NCBI GenBank assembly: GCA_948933715.1
Contig: CAQZPH010000001.1
Location: 1 to 64,000, forward strand
DNA length: 64,000 nucleotides
Direction of reading: 5' to 3'
DNA from: an uncultured Eubacteriales bacterium
Lineage (GTDB): Bacteria; Bacillota; Clostridia; Oscillospirales; Acutalibacteraceae
The notes beneath the pieces were generated by a model. It did no database searches and was not told the DNA's origin. It was given only the letters and a program-made list of their open reading frames with translations. A program made the translations under genes and the position numbers. This document shows, piece by piece, positions 9,701 to 18,234 of this stretch. Each line of letters starts with the position of its first letter. Position 1 is the stretch's first letter.

Positions 9701-10311
9701 CTAAAAGAATCTACAGCTTCCCAATCAAGCATATCACCAAGGTCTTCATAATCCCATGTTGCTACTTTTTGAATTTCATGAGATGTTCTAAATCCATCAA
9801 AAAAATGTAAAAAAGGAACCCTTCCCTTTATAGTTGATAAGTGCGCAACGGCACTAAGATCCATTATTTCTTGAGGGTTGTTTGAGCATAACATAGCATA
9901 TCCGGTTTGCCTGCAAGCATATATGTCCGAATGATCGCCAAAAATAGAAAGAGCATGACTTGTTAATGCCCTTGCTGATACATGTATTACACTTGGTAAT
10001 AATTCACCTGCCATTTTATACATATTGGGTATCATTAACAAAAGCCCTTGTGATGCCGTGTATGTAGTAGTTAAAGCTCCTGCTGCTAGAGAACCATGAA
10101 CTGCGCCGGCCGCACCAGCTTCTGACTGCATCTCTGTAACTTTTACGGGTCTTCCAAAAAGATTTTTCCTTCCTGCTACAGAATATTTATCTGTTTTATC
10201 TGCCATTACTGAAGATGGGGTAATAGGATAAATTGCAGCCACATCAGTAAATGCATAAGACACGTGAGCTGCAGCACTATTTCCGTCCATTGTTTTCATT
10301 TTTCTTGGCAT
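6745..10311 (-). CDS. nifJ: Pyruvate:ferredoxin (flavodoxin) oxidoreductase
   Basis: Oxidises pyruvate with CoA to acetyl-CoA and CO2 and reduces ferredoxin; it is the central carbon enzyme of many anaerobes. At 1188 residues it is a full-length single-chain homodimeric PFOR. Domain order: N-terminal TPP pyrimidine domain, transketolase C-like domain, gamma (EKR-type) domain, a 2[4Fe-4S] ferredoxin domain near residues 690-760 (CIQCNFCSFVCP and CTGCGSCANVCP), the ligand stretch CAGCGETPY near 822, and the TPP-binding motif GDGWAYDIGFGG near 980. A strong site (AAAGGAGG) precedes ATG 10311. It has its own promoter and terminator, so it is transcribed alone. No key residue looks altered. Confidence 0.98.
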   Translation of the reverse strand: MPRKMKTMDGNSAAAHVSYAFTDVAAIYPITPSSVMADKTDKYSVAGRKNLFGRPVKVTEMQSEAGAAGAVHGSLAAGALTTTYTASQGLLLMIPNMYKMAGELLPSVIHVSARALTSHALSIFGDHSDIYACRQTGYAMLCSNNPQEIMDLSAVAHLSTIKGRVPFLHFFDGFRTSHEIQKVATWDYEDLGDMLDWEAVDSFRRRALNPEHPVLRGSAQNDDIFFQAREACNVYYDRIPEVVSEYMEKVNKKIGTNYKPFNYYGVPDAERIIIAMGSVCDAIEEVVDYLNAAGDKVGLIKVRLYRPFVREYLLKEIPKTVKTISVLDRTKEPGSIGEPLYLDVLAALAGTEFGMVPVYTGRYGLGSKDTTPGDIVAVFRNMHASMPKKRFTIGIVDDVTNLSLEVLANPDTTAKGTHSCKFWGLGSDGTVGANKNSIKIIGDRTDLFVQGYFAYDSKKSGGLTVSHLRFGDKPIKSSYYITKADFVACHNPSYVNKYDMVQDLKQGGSFLLNCPWSVEELSEKLPAKMKKYIAENKINFYIINGIKLGKEIGLGGRINTILQSAFFKIADIIPTDKAIEYMKEAATKSYSKKGEKIVAMNHEAIERGMLDLQKVAVPEDWKYLSDSEKEDLVSGDREELIEYVNGILKPVNAYKGNQLPVSAFIKHIDGTVPQGAAAYEKRGIAIDVPCWNPENCIQCNFCSFVCPHAVIRPVAMTEEELKNAPEGMKFKDMTGIPGMKFAITVSALDCTGCGSCANVCPGMKGNKAITMQPIDSQRKEQKVFDYAKKLPRKPEVSAKFKETTVKGSQFKQPLLEFSGACAGCGETPYARLVTQLFGDRMFIANATGCSSIWGGSAPATPYTVNSEGKGPAWQNSLFEDNAEFGYGMALAQSAMRDRLKDYILEIKSLTQDKGLIAICDDYIKTSDNSGENQDATKKLIIELEKVSNEDSNIGKLARKTLKDKDYLAKKSMWIFGGDGWAYDIGFGGLDHVIASGENVNILVFDTEVYSNTGGQSSKATPVGSIAQFASAGKSIKKKDLAAIAMSYGYVYVAQIAMGADYNQCIKAFNEAESYNGPSIIIAYAPCINHGIKGGMGTSQTEEKNAVASGYWNLFRFDPRLQKEGKNPFILDSKAPSMNYRDFIMNEVRYNSLVRMEPERAKELFAKAEQQSKDKYEQLLKLSKLNNFE

Positions 10312-10381
10312 GAATTATTTCCTCCTTTAACGCGAACCAACTATGTTAAAATCTACAATCAAATCATCCTGTTATTTTTAG

Positions 10382-10410
10382 ATTTTATCACTTTTATCGT
10401 GTTTTGTAAA
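10382..10410 (-). promoter_or_regulatory. SigA-type promoter of PFOR
   Basis: Minus-strand TTTACA (10410-10405), 17 bases, TAAAAT (10387-10382); the predicted transcript has a leader of about 65 bases before the PFOR start. The rest of the 10312-10529 divergent spacer is AT-rich without another clear element. Confidence 0.65.
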
Positions 10411-10529
10411 GATAAATCAACAGGTAAGTTATGTATATTAATAATTTTAGTCTATATTTAACATAATATATAAATTATATACAGATAATAAGATTAAATT
10501 ATATATCACTTGATAACGAAGGTGTAAGA

Positions 10530-11918
10530 ATGAATAGTATATTTGCTCAAAATAAAGTTCTTTTCTATTATCTATATGAAAATAACTTTTCTGGTATTAT
10601 GAATAATGAATTTTTACAAATTATAATAATATTTATTTTAATTTTAACAAATGCCTTTTTTGCTATGTCTGAAATTGCTATTATAACTCTTAATGACAAT
10701 AAAATAAAAAAATTAGCAGAAAAAGGCCATAAGGGTGCTGAAAAAATTCTAAAAGTAACTAAAAACTCAAGTAATTTTCTTGCTACAATACAAGTGGGAG
10801 TGACCTTATCTGGATTTCTAACGTCAGCTTCAGCATCCACAATATTTGCAAGAAAATTAGCAGCATATCTTTCCTTTTTACCTTTTTCACAAAGTGTCCT
10901 TGAAGGTTTTGCTACAGTAGTAATAACATTAATATTATCATATTTTTCACTTGTCCTTGGAGAACTCGTTCCTAAAAAAATCGCAATGCAAAACGCAGAG
11001 AAAATATCCTTTAAAATAGTAGGCATTATATCTGCTATACAAAAAGCCTTTAGTCCTTTTATAAAACTTTTATCTGCATCCACTAACTTTATAGTTAAAA
11101 TAATGGGAATTAATCCTGATAACAATATTGAAACTGTAACGGAAGAAGAAATATTAATGTTAGTGGATGCGGGTGAAGAAAAGGGTGTCATAGAAGACGG
11201 GGTTAAAAATATGATAGAAAATATTTTTAACTTTGATGATAAAACTGCCACAGAAATCATGACACACCGCACTGAAATAATAGCAATAAAGGACGATCAA
11301 TGCGTTCTTGCTGCTATAAGTTTAGCAATTTCATCTGGTTGCTCACGAATACCAGTATACCATGAGGACGTTGATAATATCATTGGTATTATATATATAA
11401 AAGATTTGCTCGGATATATATTAACAGACAAAGACCTTAATAAAATATCACTTAGAGATATAATGCGCTCTCCTCTTTACATTCCCGAAACAAAACGGTG
11501 CAGCGAACTATTTAAAGAACTAATCAATAAAAAAACTCAAATAGCTATAATAGTGGATGAGTACGGAGGAACAGAAGGTCTTATTACTATTGAAGACCTT
11601 ATAGAATCAATCCTAGGTAACATTCAGGACGAATATGACGATGAAAACAATGAAATAACTCAAATAACTGAAAATAAATTCACTGTTGATGGTACAACCT
11701 CGATAGACGAAATATCCAGCTTAATTGGGTTTAACTTACCTAAAGGTGATTATGACACTATAGCAGGGTTAATTTTTGAAAAGATTGGACGTATTCCCCT
11801 TAATAATGAGCATCCATCTATAATTATTAATGATACTAAGTTTACTATTGAAGAAATTGTTGAAAGACGCATATCAAAAGTTTCAATTGTTCGTAATGTT
11901 GAGCCTGATAAAAATTAA
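10530..11918 (+). CDS. CNNM/CorC-type membrane protein with CBS domains (hemolysin C family)
   Basis: 462 residues. An N-terminal DUF21 (CNNM) transmembrane domain spans about residues 25-210, with three to four hydrophobic segments and the conserved LGELVPKKIA stretch. A CBS-domain pair follows (about 220-345; MTHRTEIIAI and IVDEYGGTEGLITIEDL). The C-terminus (about 365-455; IDEISSLIGFNLP) is a CorC/HlyC transporter-associated domain. Characterised relatives mediate Mg2+ or Co2+ efflux or homeostasis; the name hemolysin is historical. GAAGGTG before ATG 10530 supports this start over the internal ATG at 10599, which has no site. It is probably monocistronic. Confidence 0.92.
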   Translation: MNSIFAQNKVLFYYLYENNFSGIMNNEFLQIIIIFILILTNAFFAMSEIAIITLNDNKIKKLAEKGHKGAEKILKVTKNSSNFLATIQVGVTLSGFLTSASASTIFARKLAAYLSFLPFSQSVLEGFATVVITLILSYFSLVLGELVPKKIAMQNAEKISFKIVGIISAIQKAFSPFIKLLSASTNFIVKIMGINPDNNIETVTEEEILMLVDAGEEKGVIEDGVKNMIENIFNFDDKTATEIMTHRTEIIAIKDDQCVLAAISLAISSGCSRIPVYHEDVDNIIGIIYIKDLLGYILTDKDLNKISLRDIMRSPLYIPETKRCSELFKELINKKTQIAIIVDEYGGTEGLITIEDLIESILGNIQDEYDDENNEITQITENKFTVDGTTSIDEISSLIGFNLPKGDYDTIAGLIFEKIGRIPLNNEHPSIIINDTKFTIEEIVERRISKVSIVRNVEPDKN

Positions 11919-11931
11919 GTAAATAAAAGCA

Positions 11932-11960
11932 TTGAACTGCACTTTTCGTTCTGATATAAT
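11932..11960 (+). promoter_or_regulatory. SigA-type promoter of asnB
   Basis: TTGAAC (11932-11937), 17 bases, TATAAT (11955-11960), 36 bases before the asnB start. Confidence 0.75.
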
Positions 11961-11995
11961 ATTCTTATAAAAAAAGAAAAAACAGAGGTATAAAA

Positions 11996-13825
11996 ATGTG
12001 TGGGATTTGCGGATTCACTGGAGAAATAACAGACAAGGAAACTGTAATAAAAAACATGGCTGACGTTATCACTCATAGAGGTCCTGATAGCGAAGGCTTT
12101 TTTTGCTGCGAGGATATATCTATGGGCTTTCGACGACTCAGTATTATAGATTTAGAGCAAGGCAGCCAACCAATATATAATGAAGATAAAACCCTTGTAT
12201 TAACTTTTAACGGTGAGATATATAACTATAAAGACTTAAAAAATGAACTATTAGCTGCAGGACATGAATTCTATACTGATACTGACTCTGAAGTGCTTGT
12301 TCATGGATTTGAACAATGGCAAGAAAAGCTTCTTTATAAAATTCGTGGAATGTTTAGTTTTGCAATATTTAATACAACTGATAAATCATTATTTATGGCA
12401 AGAGATTTTTTCGGAATAAAACCTCTTCATTATACTCTTGCAGATAACCATTTAGTTTATGGTTCAGAAATTAAAAGTATTTTAAAGTTTCCTAAAGTTA
12501 AAAAGAAGTTTAACGAAAATGCTCTTGATAGGTACCTTTCTTTTCAATATTCTGTTCCGCCGGAAACTTTTTTTAAAAATATATATTGCCTTCTTCCTGG
12601 CCATTACCTCTGGTATAAAGACGGTAAAATAGAAACTACCCGTTACTTTGAGCCAACATTTACTCCTGACGAAAACCTTACTCTTGATGAAGCTATAGAA
12701 AAAATTGAAAACGCTTTTGAAGACTCTGTAAATGCTCATAAAATCAGCGATGTTGAAGTGGGATGCTTTTTATCAAGCGGAGTCGACTCTAGTTATGTTT
12801 CAACATATTTTTCTGGGCAAAAAGCTTTTACTGTTGGCTTTGGTTCTGATGAAAAATATAATGAAATAAGTTTTGCTAAAGAACTTGCAAAAGAAGTTGG
12901 CCTTGATCATCATAGTAAAGTCATTTCACCCGAAGAATTTTGGGACAATATCGAGCACGTTCAATATATAATGGATCAACCCTTAGCTGACCCTTCATGC
13001 ATTGCTTTGTTTTTTGTATCAAAACTTGCAAGTGAATATGTAAAAGTTGTTTTATCTGGCGAAGGCGCCGATGAACTGTTTGGTGGATATAATATTTATC
13101 ATGAACCACTATCTCTTTGCAAATATCAAAAGCTACCGCGATTTTTAAGAAAAGGTCTTGCTAATCTTGTTAGTTCTATACCGTTTAACTTTAAAAGTAA
13201 AAACTTCATTATAAGAGGCTCAAAAGATCTACCCCAAAGATTTATTGGTAATGCTTTTATGTTTTCTCTGGCCGACAAGAAAAAACTTCTTAAAAACAAA
13301 AATCTTGCTACTGCTCCCCAAGAGTTTTGTAAAAAGTTTTACGACAAAACCCAATCTTATGATGATATCACCCGTATGCAATACCTTGACATAAACCTAT
13401 GGATGGTAGGTGATATCCTACTCAAAGCAGACAGAATGAGCATGGCAAACTCTTTAGAACTCCGGGTTCCTTTTCTTGATAAAAAAGTATTTAATGTAGC
13501 TAAATCTATTCCAAGTAAATTAAAAGTAAATAATAAAAACACTAAATATGCTATGCGCATGGCTGCATTAAAGCATTTGCCACAAAAAACTGCACAGAAG
13601 AAAAAACTTGGGTTTCCTGTTCCAACCCGAGTTTGGTTGCGCGAAGAAAAATATTATAATATCGTTAAAGAAATGTTTACTTCAGAAAATGCTAACAAAT
13701 TTTTTAACACTGAGATTTTATTAAAATATCTTGATCGACATTACCACAGCAAAGAAGATAATAGCCGCAAAATCTGGACCGTTTATATTTTTCTTGTGTG
13801 GTATAACATTTATTTTAATGATTAG
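11996..13825 (+). CDS. asnB: Asparagine synthetase (glutamine-hydrolysing)
   Basis: Makes asparagine from aspartate with glutamine as nitrogen donor and ATP. The protein has 609 residues. The N-terminal glutaminase domain starts MCGICGF with the nucleophile Cys2 and contains ITHRGPDSEG and LTFNGEIYNY. The synthetase domain begins about residue 230 and carries the PP-loop SSGVDSSYV near 260 and SGEGADELFGGY near 355. AGAGG stands 7 bases before ATG. It has its own promoter and is followed by glnN, the enzyme that makes its glutamine substrate, so the pair forms an amide-nitrogen cluster. Confidence 0.97.
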   Translation: MCGICGFTGEITDKETVIKNMADVITHRGPDSEGFFCCEDISMGFRRLSIIDLEQGSQPIYNEDKTLVLTFNGEIYNYKDLKNELLAAGHEFYTDTDSEVLVHGFEQWQEKLLYKIRGMFSFAIFNTTDKSLFMARDFFGIKPLHYTLADNHLVYGSEIKSILKFPKVKKKFNENALDRYLSFQYSVPPETFFKNIYCLLPGHYLWYKDGKIETTRYFEPTFTPDENLTLDEAIEKIENAFEDSVNAHKISDVEVGCFLSSGVDSSYVSTYFSGQKAFTVGFGSDEKYNEISFAKELAKEVGLDHHSKVISPEEFWDNIEHVQYIMDQPLADPSCIALFFVSKLASEYVKVVLSGEGADELFGGYNIYHEPLSLCKYQKLPRFLRKGLANLVSSIPFNFKSKNFIIRGSKDLPQRFIGNAFMFSLADKKKLLKNKNLATAPQEFCKKFYDKTQSYDDITRMQYLDINLWMVGDILLKADRMSMANSLELRVPFLDKKVFNVAKSIPSKLKVNNKNTKYAMRMAALKHLPQKTAQKKKLGFPVPTRVWLREEKYYNIVKEMFTSENANKFFNTEILLKYLDRHYHSKEDNSRKIWTVYIFLVWYNIYFND

Positions 13826-13836
13826 TTGTAAATTGA

Positions 13837-13865
13837 TTCACATCGTCATAAACATACCGTATAAT
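13837..13865 (+). promoter_or_regulatory. SigA-type promoter of glnN
   Basis: TTCACA (13837-13842), 17 bases, TATAAT (13860-13865). The expected start point (about 13872) falls inside the left arm of the hairpin at 13871-13910, so promoter and asnB terminator overlap. Confidence 0.6.
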
Positions 13866-13870
13866 GGATA

Positions 13871-13910
13871 AAGATGCTTTAGCTATTAAGTTATTGCATC
13901 TTAATTTTTT
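13871..13910 (+). terminator. Hairpin plus T-run between asnB and glnN
   Basis: AAGATGC (13871-13877) pairs with GCATCTT (13896-13902) around an 18-base loop, followed by seven T (13905-13911). It is a modest terminator for asnB. A transcript starting at the glnN promoter would begin within the left arm and so would not form the full hairpin. Confidence 0.5.
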
Positions 13911-13936
13911 TAAATTAATTGATTGGAGTCCTTTTA

Positions 13937-16027
13937 ATGACCAATATTGCTGAAGAGTTTGGTAGCTTTGTTTTTAATGAAAGTGTTATGAAAGAACGAC
14001 TTCCTAAAAATGTGTACTTAAAATTAAGACAAACAATATATGAGGGAACCCCTCTTGACATTGAAATAGGTGATGTAGTTGCCAATGCAATGAAAGACTG
14101 GGCCATTGAAAAAGGGGCCACTCATTTTACTCATTGGTTTCAGCCTATGATCGGTGTTACAGCAGAAAAACACGACAGTTTTATCTCTAAAAACGGTCAT
14201 GGAAAAGTTATAATGGAGTTTTCCGGTAAAGAATTAATAAAAGGTGAACCTGATGCATCAAGTTTCCCATCTGGGGGGCTTCGTGCTACTTTTGAAGCTA
14301 GAGGATATACCGCTTGGGATCCAACATCATATGCATTCGTAAAAGATAATGCACTTTATATCCCCACAGCATTTTGCTCATATAGCGGAGAACTCCTTGA
14401 TAAAAAAACTCCTCTTTTAAAATCTATGGAATTAATTAACATTCATGCACTTAGAATTCTAAGGTTATTTGGAAATTATTCTGTAAAAAGAGTTTTTCCA
14501 ACAGTTGGTGCTGAACAAGAATATTTTCTAATAGACAAAGAAATCTCTGATAAACGCGAAGATTTAACCTTCTGTGGCAGAACCTTATTTGGAGCTAAAC
14601 CTCCAAAAGGGCAAGACATGGAGGATCACTATTTTGGTTCTATAAAACCTCGTGTATCGGCGTATATGAAAGATCTCGATAGAGAACTTTGGAAACTTGG
14701 AGTTCTTGCTAAAACAAAACACAACGAAGTGGCTCCGGCTCAGCATGAATTAGCTCCTTTATTTACAACTGCAAACATCGCAACTGATAATAATCAGTTA
14801 ACTATGGAAATTATGAAAACTGTTGCCCAGCGCCACGGACTCTGTTGCCTTTTGCATGAAAAACCTTTCGAAGGTGTAAATGGAAGCGGAAAACACAACA
14901 ATTGGTCATTATCTACTGATACGGGGGTTAACCTTCTTGAACCTGGTAACTCTCCTTTTGAGAATGCTCAATTTTTATTATTTCTTTGTGCTGTCTTAAA
15001 AGGTGTGGATGAATATCAAGATTTACTCCGTGCATCTGTAGCTTCTGCCGGGAATGATCAACGTTTAGGCTCAAGTGAGGCTCCTCCTGCTATTATTTCA
15101 ATTTATCTTGGTAACGAGCTTACTGATATATTAAGCGCTATTGAAAATGGTATAAAATACGGTGGGAAAACCCAGGCAAATCTTGAAATCGGAGTACACA
15201 CTTTACCTAAGTTTCAAAAGGATAACACCGATAGAAATAGAACTTCTCCATTTGCTTTTACAGGTAATAAATTTGAATTTAGAATGATTGGATCTAATTT
15301 ATCAATCGCTTGCCCAAACATTATGTTAAATACAATTGTTGCTGAGGAATTATCACAATTTGCAGATACTTTAGAAAACTGTACTAATTTTAATGATACA
15401 TTAAATAAGCTCATTGCTAAAACTATTAAAGAGCATAAGCGTATTATTTTCAACGGCAACAATTATTCACCTGAGTGGGTAAAAGAAGCTGAAAAACGTG
15501 GGCTTTACAATCTTAAGACATCTTCTGATGCTTTACCTCATTTAATTTCGCAGAAAAACCTAGATCTATTTAAAAAACATCATATTTATACTAACGCTGA
15601 AATAAAATCGAGGCATGATATTCTTCTTCAAAATTACTGTCGCGTATTATATATTGAATCTAAGGTAATGCTTGATATGTCTAAAAAGCAAATTATTCCT
15701 GCTGTCACCAAGTACATTAAAAACCTCAGTGAAACTGCAATATCTAAAAAACAAATTTTTTCTAATATAGACTGTTCTCTTGAAACTAAACTTGTCACTT
15801 TGCTATCAAGGCTTTCCTCACAACTTTATGATAAGGTTATTTTACTAGAAGATACTATCTCTAAAATCCCTGATTATCCGGATCCGAGTGAACGTTCTAT
15901 TTTCTATAGAGATAATATTATTCAAGTTATGAAAGAAATAAGAGATATTGCTGATAAAATAGAAGAAAACACCGATAAAGAAATCTGGCCTTACCCTACT
16001 TACTCTGATATACTATATAGTGTTTAA
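13937..16027 (+). CDS. glnN: Glutamine synthetase type III
   Basis: ATP-dependent synthesis of glutamine from glutamate and ammonia. The long chain (696 residues), against about 440-470 for type I, and the motifs place it in GSIII: FPSGGLRATFEARGYTAWDP, VGAEQEYFLID, KHNEVAPAQHELAP and GSGKHNNWSLSTDTG. The start is ATG 13937, preceded by GGAG 8 bases upstream; the frame extends to 13919 without such a site. It lies immediately downstream of asnB. No GlnR or PII gene is in the window. Confidence 0.97.
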   Translation: MTNIAEEFGSFVFNESVMKERLPKNVYLKLRQTIYEGTPLDIEIGDVVANAMKDWAIEKGATHFTHWFQPMIGVTAEKHDSFISKNGHGKVIMEFSGKELIKGEPDASSFPSGGLRATFEARGYTAWDPTSYAFVKDNALYIPTAFCSYSGELLDKKTPLLKSMELINIHALRILRLFGNYSVKRVFPTVGAEQEYFLIDKEISDKREDLTFCGRTLFGAKPPKGQDMEDHYFGSIKPRVSAYMKDLDRELWKLGVLAKTKHNEVAPAQHELAPLFTTANIATDNNQLTMEIMKTVAQRHGLCCLLHEKPFEGVNGSGKHNNWSLSTDTGVNLLEPGNSPFENAQFLLFLCAVLKGVDEYQDLLRASVASAGNDQRLGSSEAPPAIISIYLGNELTDILSAIENGIKYGGKTQANLEIGVHTLPKFQKDNTDRNRTSPFAFTGNKFEFRMIGSNLSIACPNIMLNTIVAEELSQFADTLENCTNFNDTLNKLIAKTIKEHKRIIFNGNNYSPEWVKEAEKRGLYNLKTSSDALPHLISQKNLDLFKKHHIYTNAEIKSRHDILLQNYCRVLYIESKVMLDMSKKQIIPAVTKYIKNLSETAISKKQIFSNIDCSLETKLVTLLSRLSSQLYDKVILLEDTISKIPDYPDPSERSIFYRDNIIQVMKEIRDIADKIEENTDKEIWPYPTYSDILYSV

Positions 16028-16037
16028 ACATTTTTTA

Positions 16038-16066
16038 TTGACACGACTCATTAAATATATTAAAAT
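16038..16066 (+). promoter_or_regulatory. Consensus promoter of RNase P RNA
   Basis: TTGACA (16038-16043), exactly 17 bases, TAAAAT (16061-16066); the predicted start at about 16073 coincides with the 5' end of the P1 stem. Confidence 0.85.
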
Positions 16067-16072
16067 ATACTT

Positions 16073-16423
16073 AATGAGCAGACTGGACAGTTGCGGGCAT
16101 CAATTTCGAAAGAAAGTGTCTGAGGAAAGTCCGAGCTCCATAAGGCAGGATAACGGCTAACAGCCGCCGGGGGCGACCCTAGGGAAAGTGCAACAGAAAT
16201 ATACCGCCTGGATTTTTCTAGGTAAGGATGGAAAGGCGAGGTAAGAGCTCACCAGCATATAGGAGACTATATGGCTCTGCAAACCCTATCCGGAGCAACA
16301 CCGCAGAGGGATATAATACATCAGCCTGATGTTTCCCGAGAAGGTGGCACCGAGCTGCAATGGTAACATTCAGCCAAGATAGATAACTGTTCTCGACAGA
16401 ACTCGGCTTATAGGTCTGGTCAT
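16073..16423 (+). ncRNA. rnpB: RNase P RNA (catalytic RNA for tRNA 5' processing)
   Basis: The conserved core GAGGAAAGTCCGAGCTCC (CR-I) lies at 16121-16138, and ACAGAACTCGGCTTATAG, the matching CR-V strand, lies near 16397-16414. The ends pair as P1: ATGAGCAGACT (16074-16084) with GGTCTGGTCAT (16413-16423), one G-G mismatch. A consensus promoter precedes it and a terminator follows directly. Length is about 350 bases, normal for bacterial RNase P RNA. The A or B structural type was not worked out. Confidence 0.95.
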
Positions 16424-16428
16424 AAAAA

Positions 16429-16457
16429 GCACACCGCCACCGGCGGTATGCTTTTTT
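16429..16457 (+). terminator. Terminator of rnpB
   Basis: GCACACCGCC (16429-16438) pairs with GGCGGTATGC (16442-16451) with one mismatch, followed by six T. Confidence 0.85.
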
Positions 16458-16482
16458 ACTTTTTAGAATATAATTTTGTTTC

Positions 16483-16511
16483 TTGACATAAACATTTTTT
16501 ATGAATAAAAT
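16483..16511 (+). promoter_or_regulatory. SigA-type promoter of the glycine-rich secreted protein
   Basis: TTGACA (16483-16488), 17 bases, TAAAAT (16506-16511): the same hexamers and spacing as the rnpB promoter 445 bases upstream. Confidence 0.75.
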
Positions 16512-16544
16512 ATAATTACCAATATTTTTTAAGGAGTTTTAAGT

Positions 16545-17339
16545 ATGAAAAAATTATTACTAAGCGTTGTTTCTTTATTTGCTATAACATTTTCTTCCCC
16601 CACAGCGTTTGCTCAGGGCAGTGCCACTTACGTATCTGACTCTACTCAGCTCATTTCTGCTATTGAAAGCGCAGAAGAAAACTCACTCATCATATTAAAT
16701 AACGATATCACTTTAGATCAAAAACTTACCCTTAATAAATCAATTTCTTTAGACTTAAACAAACACAAAATAACTATACCCGAAAATTACTTTATAGAGT
16801 GTGGAAAAAAAGAACTATTAACTCCTGACTCTAAAGAGTACAAATATTATAATGACATTGAGGTCACTATAAAAAATGGTGACATAAAAAAAGCTAAAGG
16901 AAAAAATGGACTAGATATTTTAAACAGTGATAACGTAATGGCTACAAAACCCACTGACGTAAATAACGGCCATGCATCTAGCCCTAATTTTTCCATAATG
17001 GCAACTAGTGGAATATTAAATTTAAACCATATAACTATATACGGCGGAGACGGTGGCAACGGCGGCAATGGTACTTATGTTAAAGATATCCATTTCTTAT
17101 TTAGTGGAAGCGGAAGCAATGGCGGCAATGGTGGCGACGGAGCTGATATCTTTCATACCGATATGGGCAACATTTATATAAGCGACTCAAGCCTTACTCC
17201 TGGAGTTGGTGGAAAAGGGGGTCATGGCGGTAATCCTAATCCAAATTATTGGATATGGTCTGGCTTAAAAGGCAGCGATGGCGATGACGGTAAAGATGGT
17301 TCTATTATAGATGACCCTGCAAAACTTTACTATAGATAA
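16545..17339 (+). CDS. Secreted glycine-rich protein, probable right-handed beta-helix
   Basis: 264 residues, AAGGAG before ATG. The signal peptide is MKKLLLSVVSLFAITF..., with cleavage likely after AFA. Residues 27-80 (a stretch such as ISAIESAEENSLIILNND) resemble the start of pectate-lyase-like beta-helix surface proteins. Residues about 165-255 hold Gly-Gly-x repeats (GGDGGNGGNG, GGNGGDGAD, GGKGGHGG) rich in Asn and Asp. No anchor or catalytic motif is recognised. It has its own promoter. It converges on rsgA with only 13 bases between stop codons and no hairpin between them. Function unknown; an extracellular structural or matrix role is a guess. Confidence 0.75.
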   Translation: MKKLLLSVVSLFAITFSSPTAFAQGSATYVSDSTQLISAIESAEENSLIILNNDITLDQKLTLNKSISLDLNKHKITIPENYFIECGKKELLTPDSKEYKYYNDIEVTIKNGDIKKAKGKNGLDILNSDNVMATKPTDVNNGHASSPNFSIMATSGILNLNHITIYGGDGGNGGNGTYVKDIHFLFSGSGSNGGNGGDGADIFHTDMGNIYISDSSLTPGVGGKGGHGGNPNPNYWIWSGLKGSDGDDGKDGSIIDDPAKLYYR

Positions 17340-17352
17340 TTTATATAATATG

Positions 17353-18234
17353 TTATCGTTTCCACTCTTCTATGTTCTTAATTTCATTATACATTGATAA
17401 ATAACTACTATATCGTGAGGGATTTATTTTTCCCTCCTCTATAGCTTTAATAATAAAGCAGCCTTTTTCTCCAATGTGATTGCAAGAATTAAATTTACAT
17501 TCACCTAAGAATGGTCTGAATTCTTTAAGGCTATATTCTAAATCTTCCCTAGTTATAATATTGAATTTTTGAAGGTCAATATTTGAAAAACCCGGTGTAT
17601 CAGCAACAAACCCATTTTCTATTGGATACAATTCCACATGCCTTGTAGTATGTTTACCGCGTTTTAATTTCTGGCTTATTAAACCGGTCTCAAGTGTTAA
17701 TCTTTTATCTATAAAATTTAAAAGTGTGGATTTTCCAACCCCGGAATTTCCCGTAAAAACTGTTACTTTTGATGGTAACAGTTTTTTTATTGCTTCATGG
17801 GAATTTTTATCATCTTTTGATGTTACTATAGTCTTTATCTCTGCTGACTTATATATCTTTAGTAATTCAGATGGATCTTCTAAATCAACTTTAGATATTA
17901 CAAGAATAGGTTCTATATTATTAAAGCAAGCAATAGATATCAGTTTATCGATAAAAACTGTATTAAAAACAGGATTTGCTATCGAAGACACAATAATTAA
18001 TTGATCAACATTAGAAATTGGAGGTCTTATAAGATAATTTTTTCTCTGTTTTATTTTTTCTATGATAGCCTGGGTAGCACTTATTGGCGATATTTCTACA
18101 ATATCGCCAACAAATGGTTTTAAACTATCTTTTCTAAAAATCCCTCTTGCTTTACATTCAAATACTTCACTATCAGTCTTTACGTAATAAAATCCACCGA
18201 CTCCTTTTAATATTATTCCTTTTTTATTAACCAT
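17353..18234 (-). CDS. rsgA: Ribosome small-subunit-dependent GTPase A
   Basis: 30S-subunit maturation GTPase of 293 residues. Order: N-terminal OB fold, then a circularly permuted GTPase domain with G4 (SKVDL) before G1 (GNSGVGKST, near 165) and G3 (DTPGFSN), then a C-terminal zinc finger with Cys/His ligands (CKFNSCNHIGEKGC). The start overlaps the end of prkC by 8 bases and has no strong ribosome binding site, so translation is probably coupled. It is the last gene of the long operon. The prkC-rsgA order matches B. subtilis; the rpe and thiN genes that follow there are absent. Confidence 0.96.
   Translation of the reverse strand: MVNKKGIILKGVGGFYYVKTDSEVFECKARGIFRKDSLKPFVGDIVEISPISATQAIIEKIKQRKNYLIRPPISNVDQLIIVSSIANPVFNTVFIDKLISIACFNNIEPILVISKVDLEDPSELLKIYKSAEIKTIVTSKDDKNSHEAIKKLLPSKVTVFTGNSGVGKSTLLNFIDKRLTLETGLISQKLKRGKHTTRHVELYPIENGFVADTPGFSNIDLQKFNIITREDLEYSLKEFRPFLGECKFNSCNHIGEKGCFIIKAIEEGKINPSRYSSYLSMYNEIKNIEEWKR

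Noticed and set aside
10568..11272. A 234-codon open frame antisense to the CNNM/CBS gene
   Set aside because: It mirrors a well-supported gene, has no ribosome binding site and no recognisable protein pattern; it is a composition shadow.
13871..13910. A glutamine-type riboswitch in front of glnN
   Set aside because: The leader is too short and shows only a 7-bp hairpin with a T-run; the glnA RNA motif was not found.
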